Positions 54,137-61,580 of a stretch of DNA of 64,000 nucleotides are shown here, piece by piece. Source of the DNA: Brachybacterium saurashtrense (lineage in GTDB: Bacteria > Actinomycetota > Actinomycetes > Actinomycetales > Dermabacteraceae); NCBI RefSeq assembly GCF_003355475.1, contig NZ_CP031356.1, positions 2,914,001-2,978,000 of the forward strand, given 5' to 3'. Under the pieces are notes generated by a model. The model did no database searches and was not told the origin of the DNA. It saw only the letters and a program-made list of their open reading frames with translations. How positions within the stretch are numbered: the stretch's first letter is position 1; the number at the start of each line of letters is the position of its first letter. Both the position numbers and the translations under genes were made by a program.

Positions 54137-54823
54137 ATGTCTGACCGCTTCACCCTGCCCGCGCCCATCTCCCCGCGCTCCGCCCGCATCCCGCGCCGCG
54201 CCGCCCTCGCCGCCCTGCTCCTCCCCCTCGCCGCCTGCACCACCGGCGGCGACGAGACCGCTTCGGGCACGGCCGGGGCCGGCGCCTCCGACGGCGGCGG
54301 CACGGGCGCCGAGGAGCTCACCCTCGTCGACCCCTGGGTGAAGGCCGCCGAGGAGGGCATGACCGCCGCCTTCGGCACCCTCGTCAACCGCACCGGCCGG
54401 GATCTGCAGCTGATCGGCGCGAGCAGCCCGTCGGCCGGGATGGTCGAGCTGCACGAGACCGCCTCCGACGGCTCCGGCGGCATGAGCATGCAGGAGAAGG
54501 AGGGCGGGTTCCCCGTCCCCGACGGCGGCGAGCTCCTGCTCGAGCCCGGCGGGAACCACCTGATGCTCATGGATCTCGCCGCCCCGCTGCAGCCCGGCGA
54601 CAAGGTGGAGCTGACCCTGACCTGCGAGGACGGCACCGCGCTGACCGTCGCCGCGACGGTGAAGGACTTCGCCGGCGCCCAGGAGCACTACGAGCCCGAG
54701 GGCTCGTCCGGCTCCGGTGCCTCCGACGCCGGCGGCGAGGATCATGCCGCGCACGGCGGACACGGCACCGACGGCGACGCCGACGCCAGCGCTGGCGCCG
54801 GCGTCGAGGACGGTGCCGAGTGA
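54137..54823 (+). CDS. PCu(A)C-type copper chaperone lipoprotein
   Basis: 228 residues. Signal with RR and lipobox LAAC (Cys34). The PCuAC motif is present as His107, Met119, His142-Leu-Met144, close to the classic H(M)X10MX21HXM. A His/Asp/Gly-rich C-terminal tail (DHAAHGGHGTDGDADA) could add metal sites. Extracellular PCuAC proteins deliver Cu(I) to oxidases or other cuproproteins. Its stop overlaps the GTG start of the DyP gene (GTGA), so chaperone and peroxidase are coupled. Confidence 0.9.
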   Translation: MSDRFTLPAPISPRSARIPRRAALAALLLPLAACTTGGDETASGTAGAGASDGGGTGAEELTLVDPWVKAAEEGMTAAFGTLVNRTGRDLQLIGASSPSAGMVELHETASDGSGGMSMQEKEGGFPVPDGGELLLEPGGNHLMLMDLAAPLQPGDKVELTLTCEDGTALTVAATVKDFAGAQEHYEPEGSSGSGASDAGGEDHAAHGGHGTDGDADASAGAGVEDGAE

Positions 54824-56073
54824 CCGCCCCGCAGGAGCACCCCCTCCCCGACCGTCCCGGCCGGCGCCACCTGCTGCGCGCAGGCACCCTCGGCGTCGGC
54901 GCGCTCGGGATCGGCGCCGCGGGAGCCGGCCTGGACCGCGCCCTCCGCGACCCTGCCCGGACCGAGGCGGGGTCCAGCAGGCCCGATCCTGCGCCGTACG
55001 GCGGGACGGCGGTGCCCTTCCACGGCGCGCACCAGGCCGGTGTGGAGACACCGGCCCCGGCCGCCGCGACGCTGCTGGCCCTGGACCTCCGCGAGAACGT
55101 GGACCGGGACGGGGTGCTGCGGATGCTGCGCCTGCTCACGGACGACGCCGCCCGCCTCACCCAGGGCGAGCCGGCGCTCGCGGACACCGAGCCGGAGCTC
55201 GCCGCCGAGCCGGCCTCCCTCACCGTCACCGCCGGCTTCGGCCCGGGGCTGATGGCGCGGGCGGACCGGCCGGCACCGGAGTGGCTCGCCCCGCTGCCCG
55301 CCTTCGGCATCGACCAGCTCGAGGAGCAGTGGTGCGACGGGGACCTGCTGCTGCAGATCGCCGCCGACGATCCGCTCACCGTCTCCCACGCCGCACGGAT
55401 GCTGCTCAAGGACTCCCGCGCCTTCGCCACGATCCGGTGGAGCCAGACGGGATTCCGCCGCTCCCCCGGCGTGGTGCGACCGGGAAGCACCCTGCGGAAC
55501 CTCTTCGGCCAGCTCGACGGGACCGCGAACCCCGCCCCCGGCAGCGAGCACTTCTCGACCGTGGTGTGGCGCGACGAGGGCCCCTTCGCGGGCGGCACCT
55601 CGATGGTGGTGCGCCGGATCCGCATGGATCTGGACGGCTGGGACGAGGCCGACCGCGGCGCCCGCGAGGCCGCCACCGGCACCCGGCTGGACAGCGGGGC
55701 GCCGCTGAGCGGCGGGGACGAGACCACCCCGGCCGACTTCGAGAAGGTCTCCGCGAACGGCTTCCCTGTGATCGGGGAGTTCTCGCACATGCGCCGGGCC
55801 CGTGGGGTCGACGACGGCGAGCACCAGGAGATCTACCGCCGGCCGTACAACTACGAGCACGCCCCCTCGCCCGGCTCGGGGCAGCTCTCCGAGGCGGGCC
55901 AGGTGTTCATCTCCTTCCAGGCGGATCCGGTGGCGCAGTTCCTGCCGATCCAGCGCCGCCTGGACGAGCTGGACCTGCTGAACCAGTGGACGACCCCGAT
56001 CGGCTCGGCCGTGTTCGCGATCCCGCCGGGGTGCGCCGAGGGCGAGTTCCTGGGGCAGTCGGTGCTGGAGTAG
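54820..56073 (+). CDS. Tat-exported Dyp-type haem peroxidase
   Basis: 417 residues, GTG start at 54820. The signal RPGRRHLLRAGTLGVGALG is twin-arginine type, so the folded haem protein is exported. Distal Asp233 lies in the GxxDG motif (FGQLDGTANP), the proximal haem ligand is His323 in GEFSHMRRAR, and catalytic Arg is in SMVVRRIRMDL. Class A/EfeB-like DyPs oxidise dyes, or haem and iron, with peroxide. The clustering with PCuAC resembles Streptomyces loci where a DyP works beside copper proteins. No efeU/efeO gene is adjacent, arguing against the iron-uptake EfeUOB system. Confidence 0.92.
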   Translation: MTAPQEHPLPDRPGRRHLLRAGTLGVGALGIGAAGAGLDRALRDPARTEAGSSRPDPAPYGGTAVPFHGAHQAGVETPAPAAATLLALDLRENVDRDGVLRMLRLLTDDAARLTQGEPALADTEPELAAEPASLTVTAGFGPGLMARADRPAPEWLAPLPAFGIDQLEEQWCDGDLLLQIAADDPLTVSHAARMLLKDSRAFATIRWSQTGFRRSPGVVRPGSTLRNLFGQLDGTANPAPGSEHFSTVVWRDEGPFAGGTSMVVRRIRMDLDGWDEADRGAREAATGTRLDSGAPLSGGDETTPADFEKVSANGFPVIGEFSHMRRARGVDDGEHQEIYRRPYNYEHAPSPGSGQLSEAGQVFISFQADPVAQFLPIQRRLDELDLLNQWTTPIGSAVFAIPPGCAEGEFLGQSVLE

Positions 56074-56127
56074 CCGAGGGGCGGGTCGGTCGGCGGACCG
56101 GGTTGGTCGGCGGGGCCGGCGGGGAAA

Positions 56128-56182
56128 GGGAGGTGAGCGGCTCGAGGCCTGCTGCATGCAGGGCTCGAGCCGCTCACCTCCC
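56128..56182. repeat. stem-loop repeat, family 1, copy C
   Basis: 25-bp arms (56128-56152 and 56158-56182) with one mismatch and loop TGCAT. It shares the core AGCGGCTCGAG and a CCTGC/GCAGG tip with the stem-loop at 35275-35327. It lies 55 bp beyond the DyP stop. Read on the minus strand the stem is followed by TTTCCCC. Confidence 0.85.
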
Positions 56183-56345
56183 GTCGGCGGACAGCAGGGC
56201 GGCGGGGCACGTCTCCGGCGGCGGGTGGCAACCCGTGGCGAAGCCGATGACCTCGCGCAGGTGGCTCGTATGCTGGCCGGACCGCCTGTGCCGCCGCACC
56301 GCCGCCCCCGCCCGCGCAGGCCCCGACGACCGCAGGAGATCATCG

Positions 56346-57836
56346 ATGCCCCGCTTCAACATCCCGGCCGAGGACGCTCAGGGGCCCCTGGTGATCGGGA
56401 TCGACATCGGCTCCGGCGGCACGCGCGCCGCCGTCTACGACGTCACCGGCCGCGAGGTCGGCAAGCTCCAGCACAAGGAGGCGCACTCCTTCACGGTCGA
56501 CGACGACGGCACCAGCACCATCGACGCCGATCAGATCGTCGCGGAGATCCGCGCCTCGCTCGCGGCCGTGCTCGGCCACGGCGAGCTGCCCGGCCAGGTG
56601 CGCGCGATCGGCTTCGACACCTTCGCGTCCTCCCTCATCGCCGTCGACGCGGCTGGCAACGCCCTGACACCGTGCATCACCTACGCGGACACCCGCTGCC
56701 ACGCCCAGGTGGGCGAGCTCGCCTCCCGCCTCGACGTCGACGACCTGCACGAGCGCACCGGCGCCCGCCTCCACTCCTCCTTCACCGCGCCGCGCCTGCT
56801 GTGGCTGCGCACGGAGCATCCGGAGGTCTTCGGCCGCACCGAGCGGTTCATGGCGCTCGGCGAGTACGTCGCCCTCAAGCTGCTGGGCACGCCCGCGCTC
56901 GGCACCGCCTCCGCCGCCTGGTCCGGCATGATCGACCGCCGCACCGGGGTGTACGTGCCCGAGCTGCTCGAGGCCGTGGGCGTGGACGAGTCGAGGATGG
57001 GCCCCGCGATCGACCCCGACGACGCCCTGCCCGTCGGCGGCACCCCGCTCGCCGCCGAGTTCCCGCAGCTGACCGACGCCGTGTGGCTGCCCGTGATCGG
57101 CGACGGCCTCGCCGCGAACCTCGGCATCGGCGCTCTCGGCACCGGCACCTGGGGCATCTCCACCGCCACCTCTGGCGCGATCCGCCAGCTCCTGGACACC
57201 GACATCCCCACCCTCCCCTCCGGGCTGTGGGCGTACCGGGTGGACCAGCGCCGCACCCTCGTGGGCTCCGCGATGAGCGACTGCGGGCGCGTGCTGGACT
57301 GGTGCCGCACCGAGCTCGCGATGCCCTTCGAGATCGGCGAGACGGACACCGAGACCCTGTTCTCCGGCCCGCCCTCCCCGGGCACGCCGCTGGTGGTCCC
57401 GTTCTTCTCCGGGGAGCGCGGCACCAAGTGGCGCGGCTCCTCCCGGGCCCTGTTCGCGAACGTGGGCGCGTCCACGACCTGGAAGGACATGCTGCGCGGC
57501 GCGATGGAGGGCGTGGCCCTGTCGTTCCTGCGCATCGCCGACCAGATGAAGGAGGCCGGCGGCGAGCCCGAGCGGATCGTGCTCTCCGGCGGCATGACCG
57601 GCGCGGTCCCCGGCTGGCTGCACCTGCTCTCCGACGCCCTCGCGATGCCGATCGACTACGTCGCCGTGTCCCGCTCCACCATGCGCGGCGCGGCCGTGAT
57701 GGCCCTCGAGCAGGCCGCGCCGGGCATCCCCGTCGCCGAGGCGCCCGTGCTCACCCGGGTCGAGCCCGTGCTCGGGAACCAGGACTACTACCGCGAGCGC
57801 CTCGCCCGCTTCGAGGCCCTCGCCGACCTGGCCTGA
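56346..57836 (+). CDS. FGGY family carbohydrate kinase (gluconokinase-like)
   Basis: 496 residues. The N-terminal phosphate loop is LVIGIDIGSGGTRAAVYDVT. IGDGLAANLGIGALGTGTWG is the family's second ATP motif, and ERIVLSGGMTGAVPGWLHLL the C-terminal adenosine motif. FGGY kinases phosphorylate gluconate, xylulose, glycerol and similar. Similarity of pattern and nearby hexuronate genes favour a gluconate- or ketogluconate-type substrate, not proven. ATG at 56346 with AGGAG. Confidence 0.85.
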   Translation: MPRFNIPAEDAQGPLVIGIDIGSGGTRAAVYDVTGREVGKLQHKEAHSFTVDDDGTSTIDADQIVAEIRASLAAVLGHGELPGQVRAIGFDTFASSLIAVDAAGNALTPCITYADTRCHAQVGELASRLDVDDLHERTGARLHSSFTAPRLLWLRTEHPEVFGRTERFMALGEYVALKLLGTPALGTASAAWSGMIDRRTGVYVPELLEAVGVDESRMGPAIDPDDALPVGGTPLAAEFPQLTDAVWLPVIGDGLAANLGIGALGTGTWGISTATSGAIRQLLDTDIPTLPSGLWAYRVDQRRTLVGSAMSDCGRVLDWCRTELAMPFEIGETDTETLFSGPPSPGTPLVVPFFSGERGTKWRGSSRALFANVGASTTWKDMLRGAMEGVALSFLRIADQMKEAGGEPERIVLSGGMTGAVPGWLHLLSDALAMPIDYVAVSRSTMRGAAVMALEQAAPGIPVAEAPVLTRVEPVLGNQDYYRERLARFEALADLA

Positions 57837-57900
57837 CCGGCCGGGGCCGGGGGCGGGGGCCGGGCCGGGGGCCGGGCCCAGCCCGGCCAGCCCTGCCCGG

Positions 57901-57945
57901 CTTGGCCCGGCCCAGCTTGGCCCGGCCCAGCTTGGCCCGGCCCAG
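57901..57945. repeat. three perfect tandem 15-bp repeats
   Basis: CTTGGCCCGGCCCAG occurs three times head to tail without a mismatch, in the gap after the FGGY kinase and immediately before the stem-loop at 57956. Confidence 0.9.
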
Positions 57946-57955
57946 GCGGCCTTGA

Positions 57956-58005
57956 GGGTTTTGCCCGCTGTGCTTCCGAAACGGGAAGCACAGCGGGCAA
58001 AACCC
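57956..58005. repeat. stem-loop repeat, family 2, copy 1
   Basis: 22-bp perfect stem (57956-57977 with 57984-58005), loop GAAACG. The stem contains GTTTTGCCCGC on the left and GCGGGCAAAAC on the right. Lies between the kinase and the methyltransferase-like gene. Confidence 0.9.
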
Positions 58006-58034
58006 CCGGCGGAAGGCCGGGGTAGCGTGCTCTC

Positions 58035-58964
58035 GTGCGCTCCCCGAGACCTCCGATCGACGTGCCGCGTGCAGTCGGCCGCCTCTACTTCGCCGTGCAG
58101 GGACTCGCCGGGGCGCTGTGGTGGATCCTGGTCCCGACCGTGCCCGCGGTGCGGCACGCCACCCTGGACGGCCTCGACCCGTTGTGGACCGCCGTGCTCG
58201 ACCTGCCGCTGTTCGTGCTCGCCTCCGCCCTCGCAGCAGTGGGACGGCGCTGGGCCGTGGCCGTGGTGACGCCGTGGACTCTCCTGGTCACCCTCGGCAT
58301 GGTCGGATACGCGACCGTGACCGGGCAGGCGGGAGCGGGCGCCCTTGCGATGATCGGCGCCTCCGCCGGTTCTCTGGGCGCGGCGATGCTGCTGCGCTGG
58401 GGCCGGATCCCCGTGGAGCGCGCGATGGTGGGGCCGGTGGCGTTTCGTCCCGCCCGGCGCACGGAGGGCAGTGCCCCGCTGCGTGCGACGCTCGCTCAGA
58501 TGCTCGCCTTCTGGGCACTGTTCCTGCTGGTCATCCCAGCACCCATCGCGTGTGCGGAGAGGCGATGGGGGCTCTCGCTCGCCCTGCCGACGACGGTCGC
58601 GGGAGGCCTGAGCATCGCGGGAATCGTCCTGATCGTCGCCGCGAGCACCCTCGGCGTGTGGTCCGCCGTGACGATGGCGCAGCTCGGGCGGGGCACGCCG
58701 CTGCCCGGCGCGATGGCCCACCACCTGGTGATCGCCGGCCCGTACCGCTGGATCCGGAACCCGATGGCGGTCGCGGGCATCGCGCAGGGCGCGGGCATGG
58801 GCCTGCTCCTCGGCTCCTGGCTGGTGCTCCTCTATGCGGTGGCCGGCGGGGTGCTGTGGCACGTGCTCGTGCGTCCCGCGGAGGAGCGGGACCTCGCCGA
58901 ACGGTTCGGGCAGGAGTACGTCCGCTACCGTGCCCGCGTCCGCTGCTGGCTTCCGCGGGGCTGA
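58035..58964 (+). CDS. isoprenylcysteine/phospholipid-type methyltransferase-like membrane protein
   Basis: 309 residues, GTG start at 58035. Several hydrophobic helices occupy the first 200 residues. The C-terminal part has the ICMT/PEMT pattern: LVIAGPYRWIRNPMAVAGIA, then RPAEERDLAERFGQEYVRYR and RVRCWLP, the residues that bind S-adenosylmethionine in this fold. The methyl acceptor is unknown. The gene is flanked on both sides by family 2 stem-loops. Confidence 0.8.
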   Translation: MRSPRPPIDVPRAVGRLYFAVQGLAGALWWILVPTVPAVRHATLDGLDPLWTAVLDLPLFVLASALAAVGRRWAVAVVTPWTLLVTLGMVGYATVTGQAGAGALAMIGASAGSLGAAMLLRWGRIPVERAMVGPVAFRPARRTEGSAPLRATLAQMLAFWALFLLVIPAPIACAERRWGLSLALPTTVAGGLSIAGIVLIVAASTLGVWSAVTMAQLGRGTPLPGAMAHHLVIAGPYRWIRNPMAVAGIAQGAGMGLLLGSWLVLLYAVAGGVLWHVLVRPAEERDLAERFGQEYVRYRARVRCWLPRG

Positions 58965-58983
58965 CGACCCCGGCCCCGTGGGA

Positions 58984-59031
58984 GGTTCTGCCCGCCGTGC
59001 TTCCATTCGTGGAAGTGCAGCGGGCAGAACC
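58984..59031. repeat. stem-loop repeat, family 2, copy 2
   Basis: 22-nt arms (58984-59005, 59010-59031) with three mismatches and a stable TTCG tetraloop. The stem begins GGTTCTGCCCGC. It lies 20 bp beyond the stop of the methyltransferase-like gene and upstream of the second DUF559 gene. Confidence 0.85.
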
Positions 59032-59148
59032 CTGGGCGGGAGGCTGGGCCGCCCTTCGCCGGCCCCCGGATCCCCTCCCCAGGGCATGACCATCCACAGC
59101 GGGGACCTGCGCGGGGAGCCGACGAGAAGGCGTGCCTACCGTCGACGC

Positions 59149-60057
59149 ATGACACCGCGATGGTCGCCTCCTGCCGGCAGCCTGCTCGCCCGCGCCGAGC
59201 TGCGGGAGAAGGGCGTGCATCCGCGCCGGCTCGCCTCGGCGGAGTTCCTCGAACCGGTCCCCGGGTACTGCACCCCCGCCGAGGCGCCTGCCCCCGTCCA
59301 CCGCATCGCCGCCGTCCTCCAGCAGGACCTCTGCCCGGAGGCGCTGATCAGCCACGTCACCGCAGCCGAGATCCTGGGCCTGCCACTTCCCCGCGGGCTC
59401 CGTCATGCCGTGCACTCCGCGGTGCACGTGACGATCCCACCCGGCGCTCGCCAGCGCCTGGGCCCCCGCGTGCGGGTCCATCGCCGGCGCACCACGGCGA
59501 CGATCCGCCCCCGGGGCCTCCTCATGCCCTGCCCCCTCGACCTGCTCTGCGGCCTGGCCGGGATGCTGGGCCCGCTCGCACTCATCCAGGTCTGCGATGC
59601 CCTCGTGAGCGACTCCGCCAAGCCGCCGATCATCCCCCTGACCAGGCTGCGCACCCAGGTCGCCGCCGCCTCCTCCCTCACGGGCATCACGAAGGTGCGG
59701 GTCGCCGTGGCCGCGAGCCGGGAGCGCGTCGAGTCGCCCAAGGAGACCGAGCTGCGACTCCTGCTGCTCCGCCACGGATTCGCCGAGCCCGAGATCAACC
59801 TCCCCCTCCGTCTCTCCGACGGGGGCGGCGGAACGCGCGGCTTCCGGCTCGACCTCGCCTATCCCCTCCTGCGCATCGCCATCGAGTACGACGGGGACGC
59901 GCACCGCACGGACCGGTCCCAGTGGACGAAGGACCGGCGCAAGGACGACATGCTCCACGAGGCCGGCTGGCGCGTGGTGCGGGTGGCCCAGCCCGATCTC
60001 GACACGCCGAAGGACCTCCTCACCCGCCTCACCGCCCTCGGCGCACCCCGCACCTGA
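59149..60057 (+). CDS. DUF559 restriction-endonuclease-like protein, second copy
   Basis: 302 residues. N-terminal AbiEi-like winged-helix region (LLARAELREKGVHPRRLASA, then ALISHVTAAEILGLPL). C-terminal nuclease-like core: FRLDLAYPLLRIAIEYDGDAH, then KDRRKDDMLHEAGWRVVRVA, with Asp, Glu-x-Asp and a conserved Arg/Lys. It is distantly related to the gene at 35337. It is bracketed by family 2 stem-loops (58984 and 60092). Start at 59149; the frame is open further upstream but crosses the stem-loop. Confidence 0.75.
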   Translation: MTPRWSPPAGSLLARAELREKGVHPRRLASAEFLEPVPGYCTPAEAPAPVHRIAAVLQQDLCPEALISHVTAAEILGLPLPRGLRHAVHSAVHVTIPPGARQRLGPRVRVHRRRTTATIRPRGLLMPCPLDLLCGLAGMLGPLALIQVCDALVSDSAKPPIIPLTRLRTQVAAASSLTGITKVRVAVAASRERVESPKETELRLLLLRHGFAEPEINLPLRLSDGGGGTRGFRLDLAYPLLRIAIEYDGDAHRTDRSQWTKDRRKDDMLHEAGWRVVRVAQPDLDTPKDLLTRLTALGAPRT

Positions 60058-60091
60058 CCCGCGCCGTTACCCTCCCCTCCCCCGCAGATCG

Positions 60092-60137
60092 GTTTTGCCC
60101 GCCCTACTTCCGTTCTTGGAAGCAGGGCGGGCAAAAC
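60092..60137. repeat. stem-loop repeat, family 2, copy 3
   Basis: 20-nt arms (60092-60111, 60118-60137) with one mismatch, loop GTTCTT. Stem ends are GTTTTGCCCGC and GCGGGCAAAAC. The 25 bases after it are also repeated after copy 4. Confidence 0.9.
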
Positions 60138-60230
60138 TGTGAGGGTCAGGCCGGGGCCAGGGCCAGCCTGCCGGGAAGGGCCGGACCCGGTCTGCCAGGC
60201 CGGAGCAGTCCCCAGCCCCAGTCCGGAACG

Positions 60231-60276
60231 GTTTTGCCCGCTGGGCTTCCGTTTCTGGAAGCACAGCGGGCAAAAC
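60231..60276. repeat. stem-loop repeat, family 2, copy 4
   Basis: 20-nt arms (60231-60250, 60257-60276), one mismatch, loop GTTTCT. Followed, like copy 3, by a GTGAG-AGGCCGGGG-CAGGGCC stretch, so copies 3 and 4 look like a recent tandem duplication. Confidence 0.9.
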
Positions 60277-60294
60277 GTGAGAGTGAGGCCGGGG

Positions 60295-61566
60295 TCAGGG
60301 CCGCGGGAGGCGGTGCTCCTCGGCGATGACGGCGTCGATCAGCGGGTCGATGGACGGGACGTCGAGCAGGGCGAGCAGGGAGCTGACCCGCTCGGTGGTG
60401 TCCTCGAGAGAGGCGGCGGCCGCGATGGCCTCGGACCTCGGGTCCTGCACCTCGTGCCCGGCCCGCACGCGGTCGGTGACCCACGCGGTCCAGGCGGCGA
60501 CGGCCGCGACCTCGCCGGGAGCCTTGTCCGGGCCGCCGAGCTCGGCGATCACGGGCAGGGCGCGCACGGGCAGCTTCACGGAGCCGTCGGCGGCGATGCG
60601 GATCAGGTTGTCGGCCAGGCGGGGGTTGCGGAACCGCTCCTCGAGGGCCGAGGTGTAGGCGTCGAGCTCGTCGGCCGGCAGCGGCAGGGTCTCCCGGGCC
60701 TCGGCCCACAGCTGCTCCACCAGCGCCCGCACCTCGCGGTGGCCGATCGCCTCGTCCACGCGCTGCACGCCCGCGACCTGGCCGGCGTAGGCCATGAGGG
60801 TGTGGGCGCCGTTGAGCAGGCGCAGCTTGCGGCGCTCGTGCACCTCGATGTCGTCGGTGAACTGCACCCCGGCCTTCTCCCACTCGGGGCGGCGGCCGCG
60901 GAAGCGGTCCTCGATGACCCACTCGGTGAAGGGCTCGGTGACCACCGGGACGGTGTCGGCGAAGCCGGTCTGTTCGCGCACGGTGTCGGCGGCGCCGTCG
61001 TCGGCCGAGGGGGTGATCCGGTCGACCATCGAGGAGATGACGTCCACGTGGCCCTCGAACCAGGCGGCGGTCTCCTCGTCGAGCTCGGCGCGCACGGCCT
61101 CGCCCAGCACCTCGCCGTTGCCGGTGAGGTTGTCGCAGGAGACCAGCGCGATCGGCTCCTCCACCCCGGCCTCGCGGCGGGCCTTGAGGCCCAGGGCGAT
61201 GCGGGCGGGGGCGGAGGTCGCGGGGTCGGAGCCGGCGGCGTATCCCTTCTCCGTGATGGTCAGGGTGACCACGGTGGTGAAGGGGTCGGCGAGCAGGGCG
61301 ACCAGGGCGTCGACGTCGGAGGCCGGGTGGACCTCGTCGATCACGTCCAGGACGGAGACCTCGTCGGCCTCGGGGCCGCGCACGATCAGGCCGTACTTGC
61401 CGCCCTGGGCGTTCAGGGCGTCGGCCATCGCGGCGGAGCGGCCGGTGAAGGCGACCACGGACCAGCCGCCGGCCACGGCGGTGGCCTGCAGGGTGTGGGC
61501 GCGGGCGAAGTTGCCGATGCCGAGGTGGACCAGGCGGCCGACGTCGGAGGCGGAGGGGGCGTTCAT
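60295..61566 (-). CDS. uxuB: mannitol dehydrogenase family protein, probable fructuronate reductase
   Basis: 423 residues of the polyol-specific long-chain dehydrogenase family. The NAD motif LVHLGIGNFARAHTLQATAV is near the N terminus. The catalytic Lys-x5-Asn-x2-His is in RKLRLLNGAHTLMAYAG. Adjacent uxaC (14 bp upstream) supports D-fructuronate reductase over mannitol 2-dehydrogenase. ATG at 61566 follows a GAGAGGA site. Confidence 0.85.
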   Translation of the reverse strand: MNAPSASDVGRLVHLGIGNFARAHTLQATAVAGGWSVVAFTGRSAAMADALNAQGGKYGLIVRGPEADEVSVLDVIDEVHPASDVDALVALLADPFTTVVTLTITEKGYAAGSDPATSAPARIALGLKARREAGVEEPIALVSCDNLTGNGEVLGEAVRAELDEETAAWFEGHVDVISSMVDRITPSADDGAADTVREQTGFADTVPVVTEPFTEWVIEDRFRGRRPEWEKAGVQFTDDIEVHERRKLRLLNGAHTLMAYAGQVAGVQRVDEAIGHREVRALVEQLWAEARETLPLPADELDAYTSALEERFRNPRLADNLIRIAADGSVKLPVRALPVIAELGGPDKAPGEVAAVAAWTAWVTDRVRAGHEVQDPRSEAIAAAASLEDTTERVSSLLALLDVPSIDPLIDAVIAEEHRLPRP

Positions 61567-61580
61567 CGGAGCATGTCCTC

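Noticed and set aside
54820-56073. EfeB of an EfeUOB iron-uptake operon
   Set aside because: No EfeU permease or EfeO gene is adjacent; the coupled neighbour is a PCuAC copper chaperone.
57956-60276. Ordinary intrinsic terminators for the family 2 hairpins
   Set aside because: The U-run lies in the 5' arm and the A-run in the 3' arm, inverse to a terminator, and two copies follow each other in one gap.
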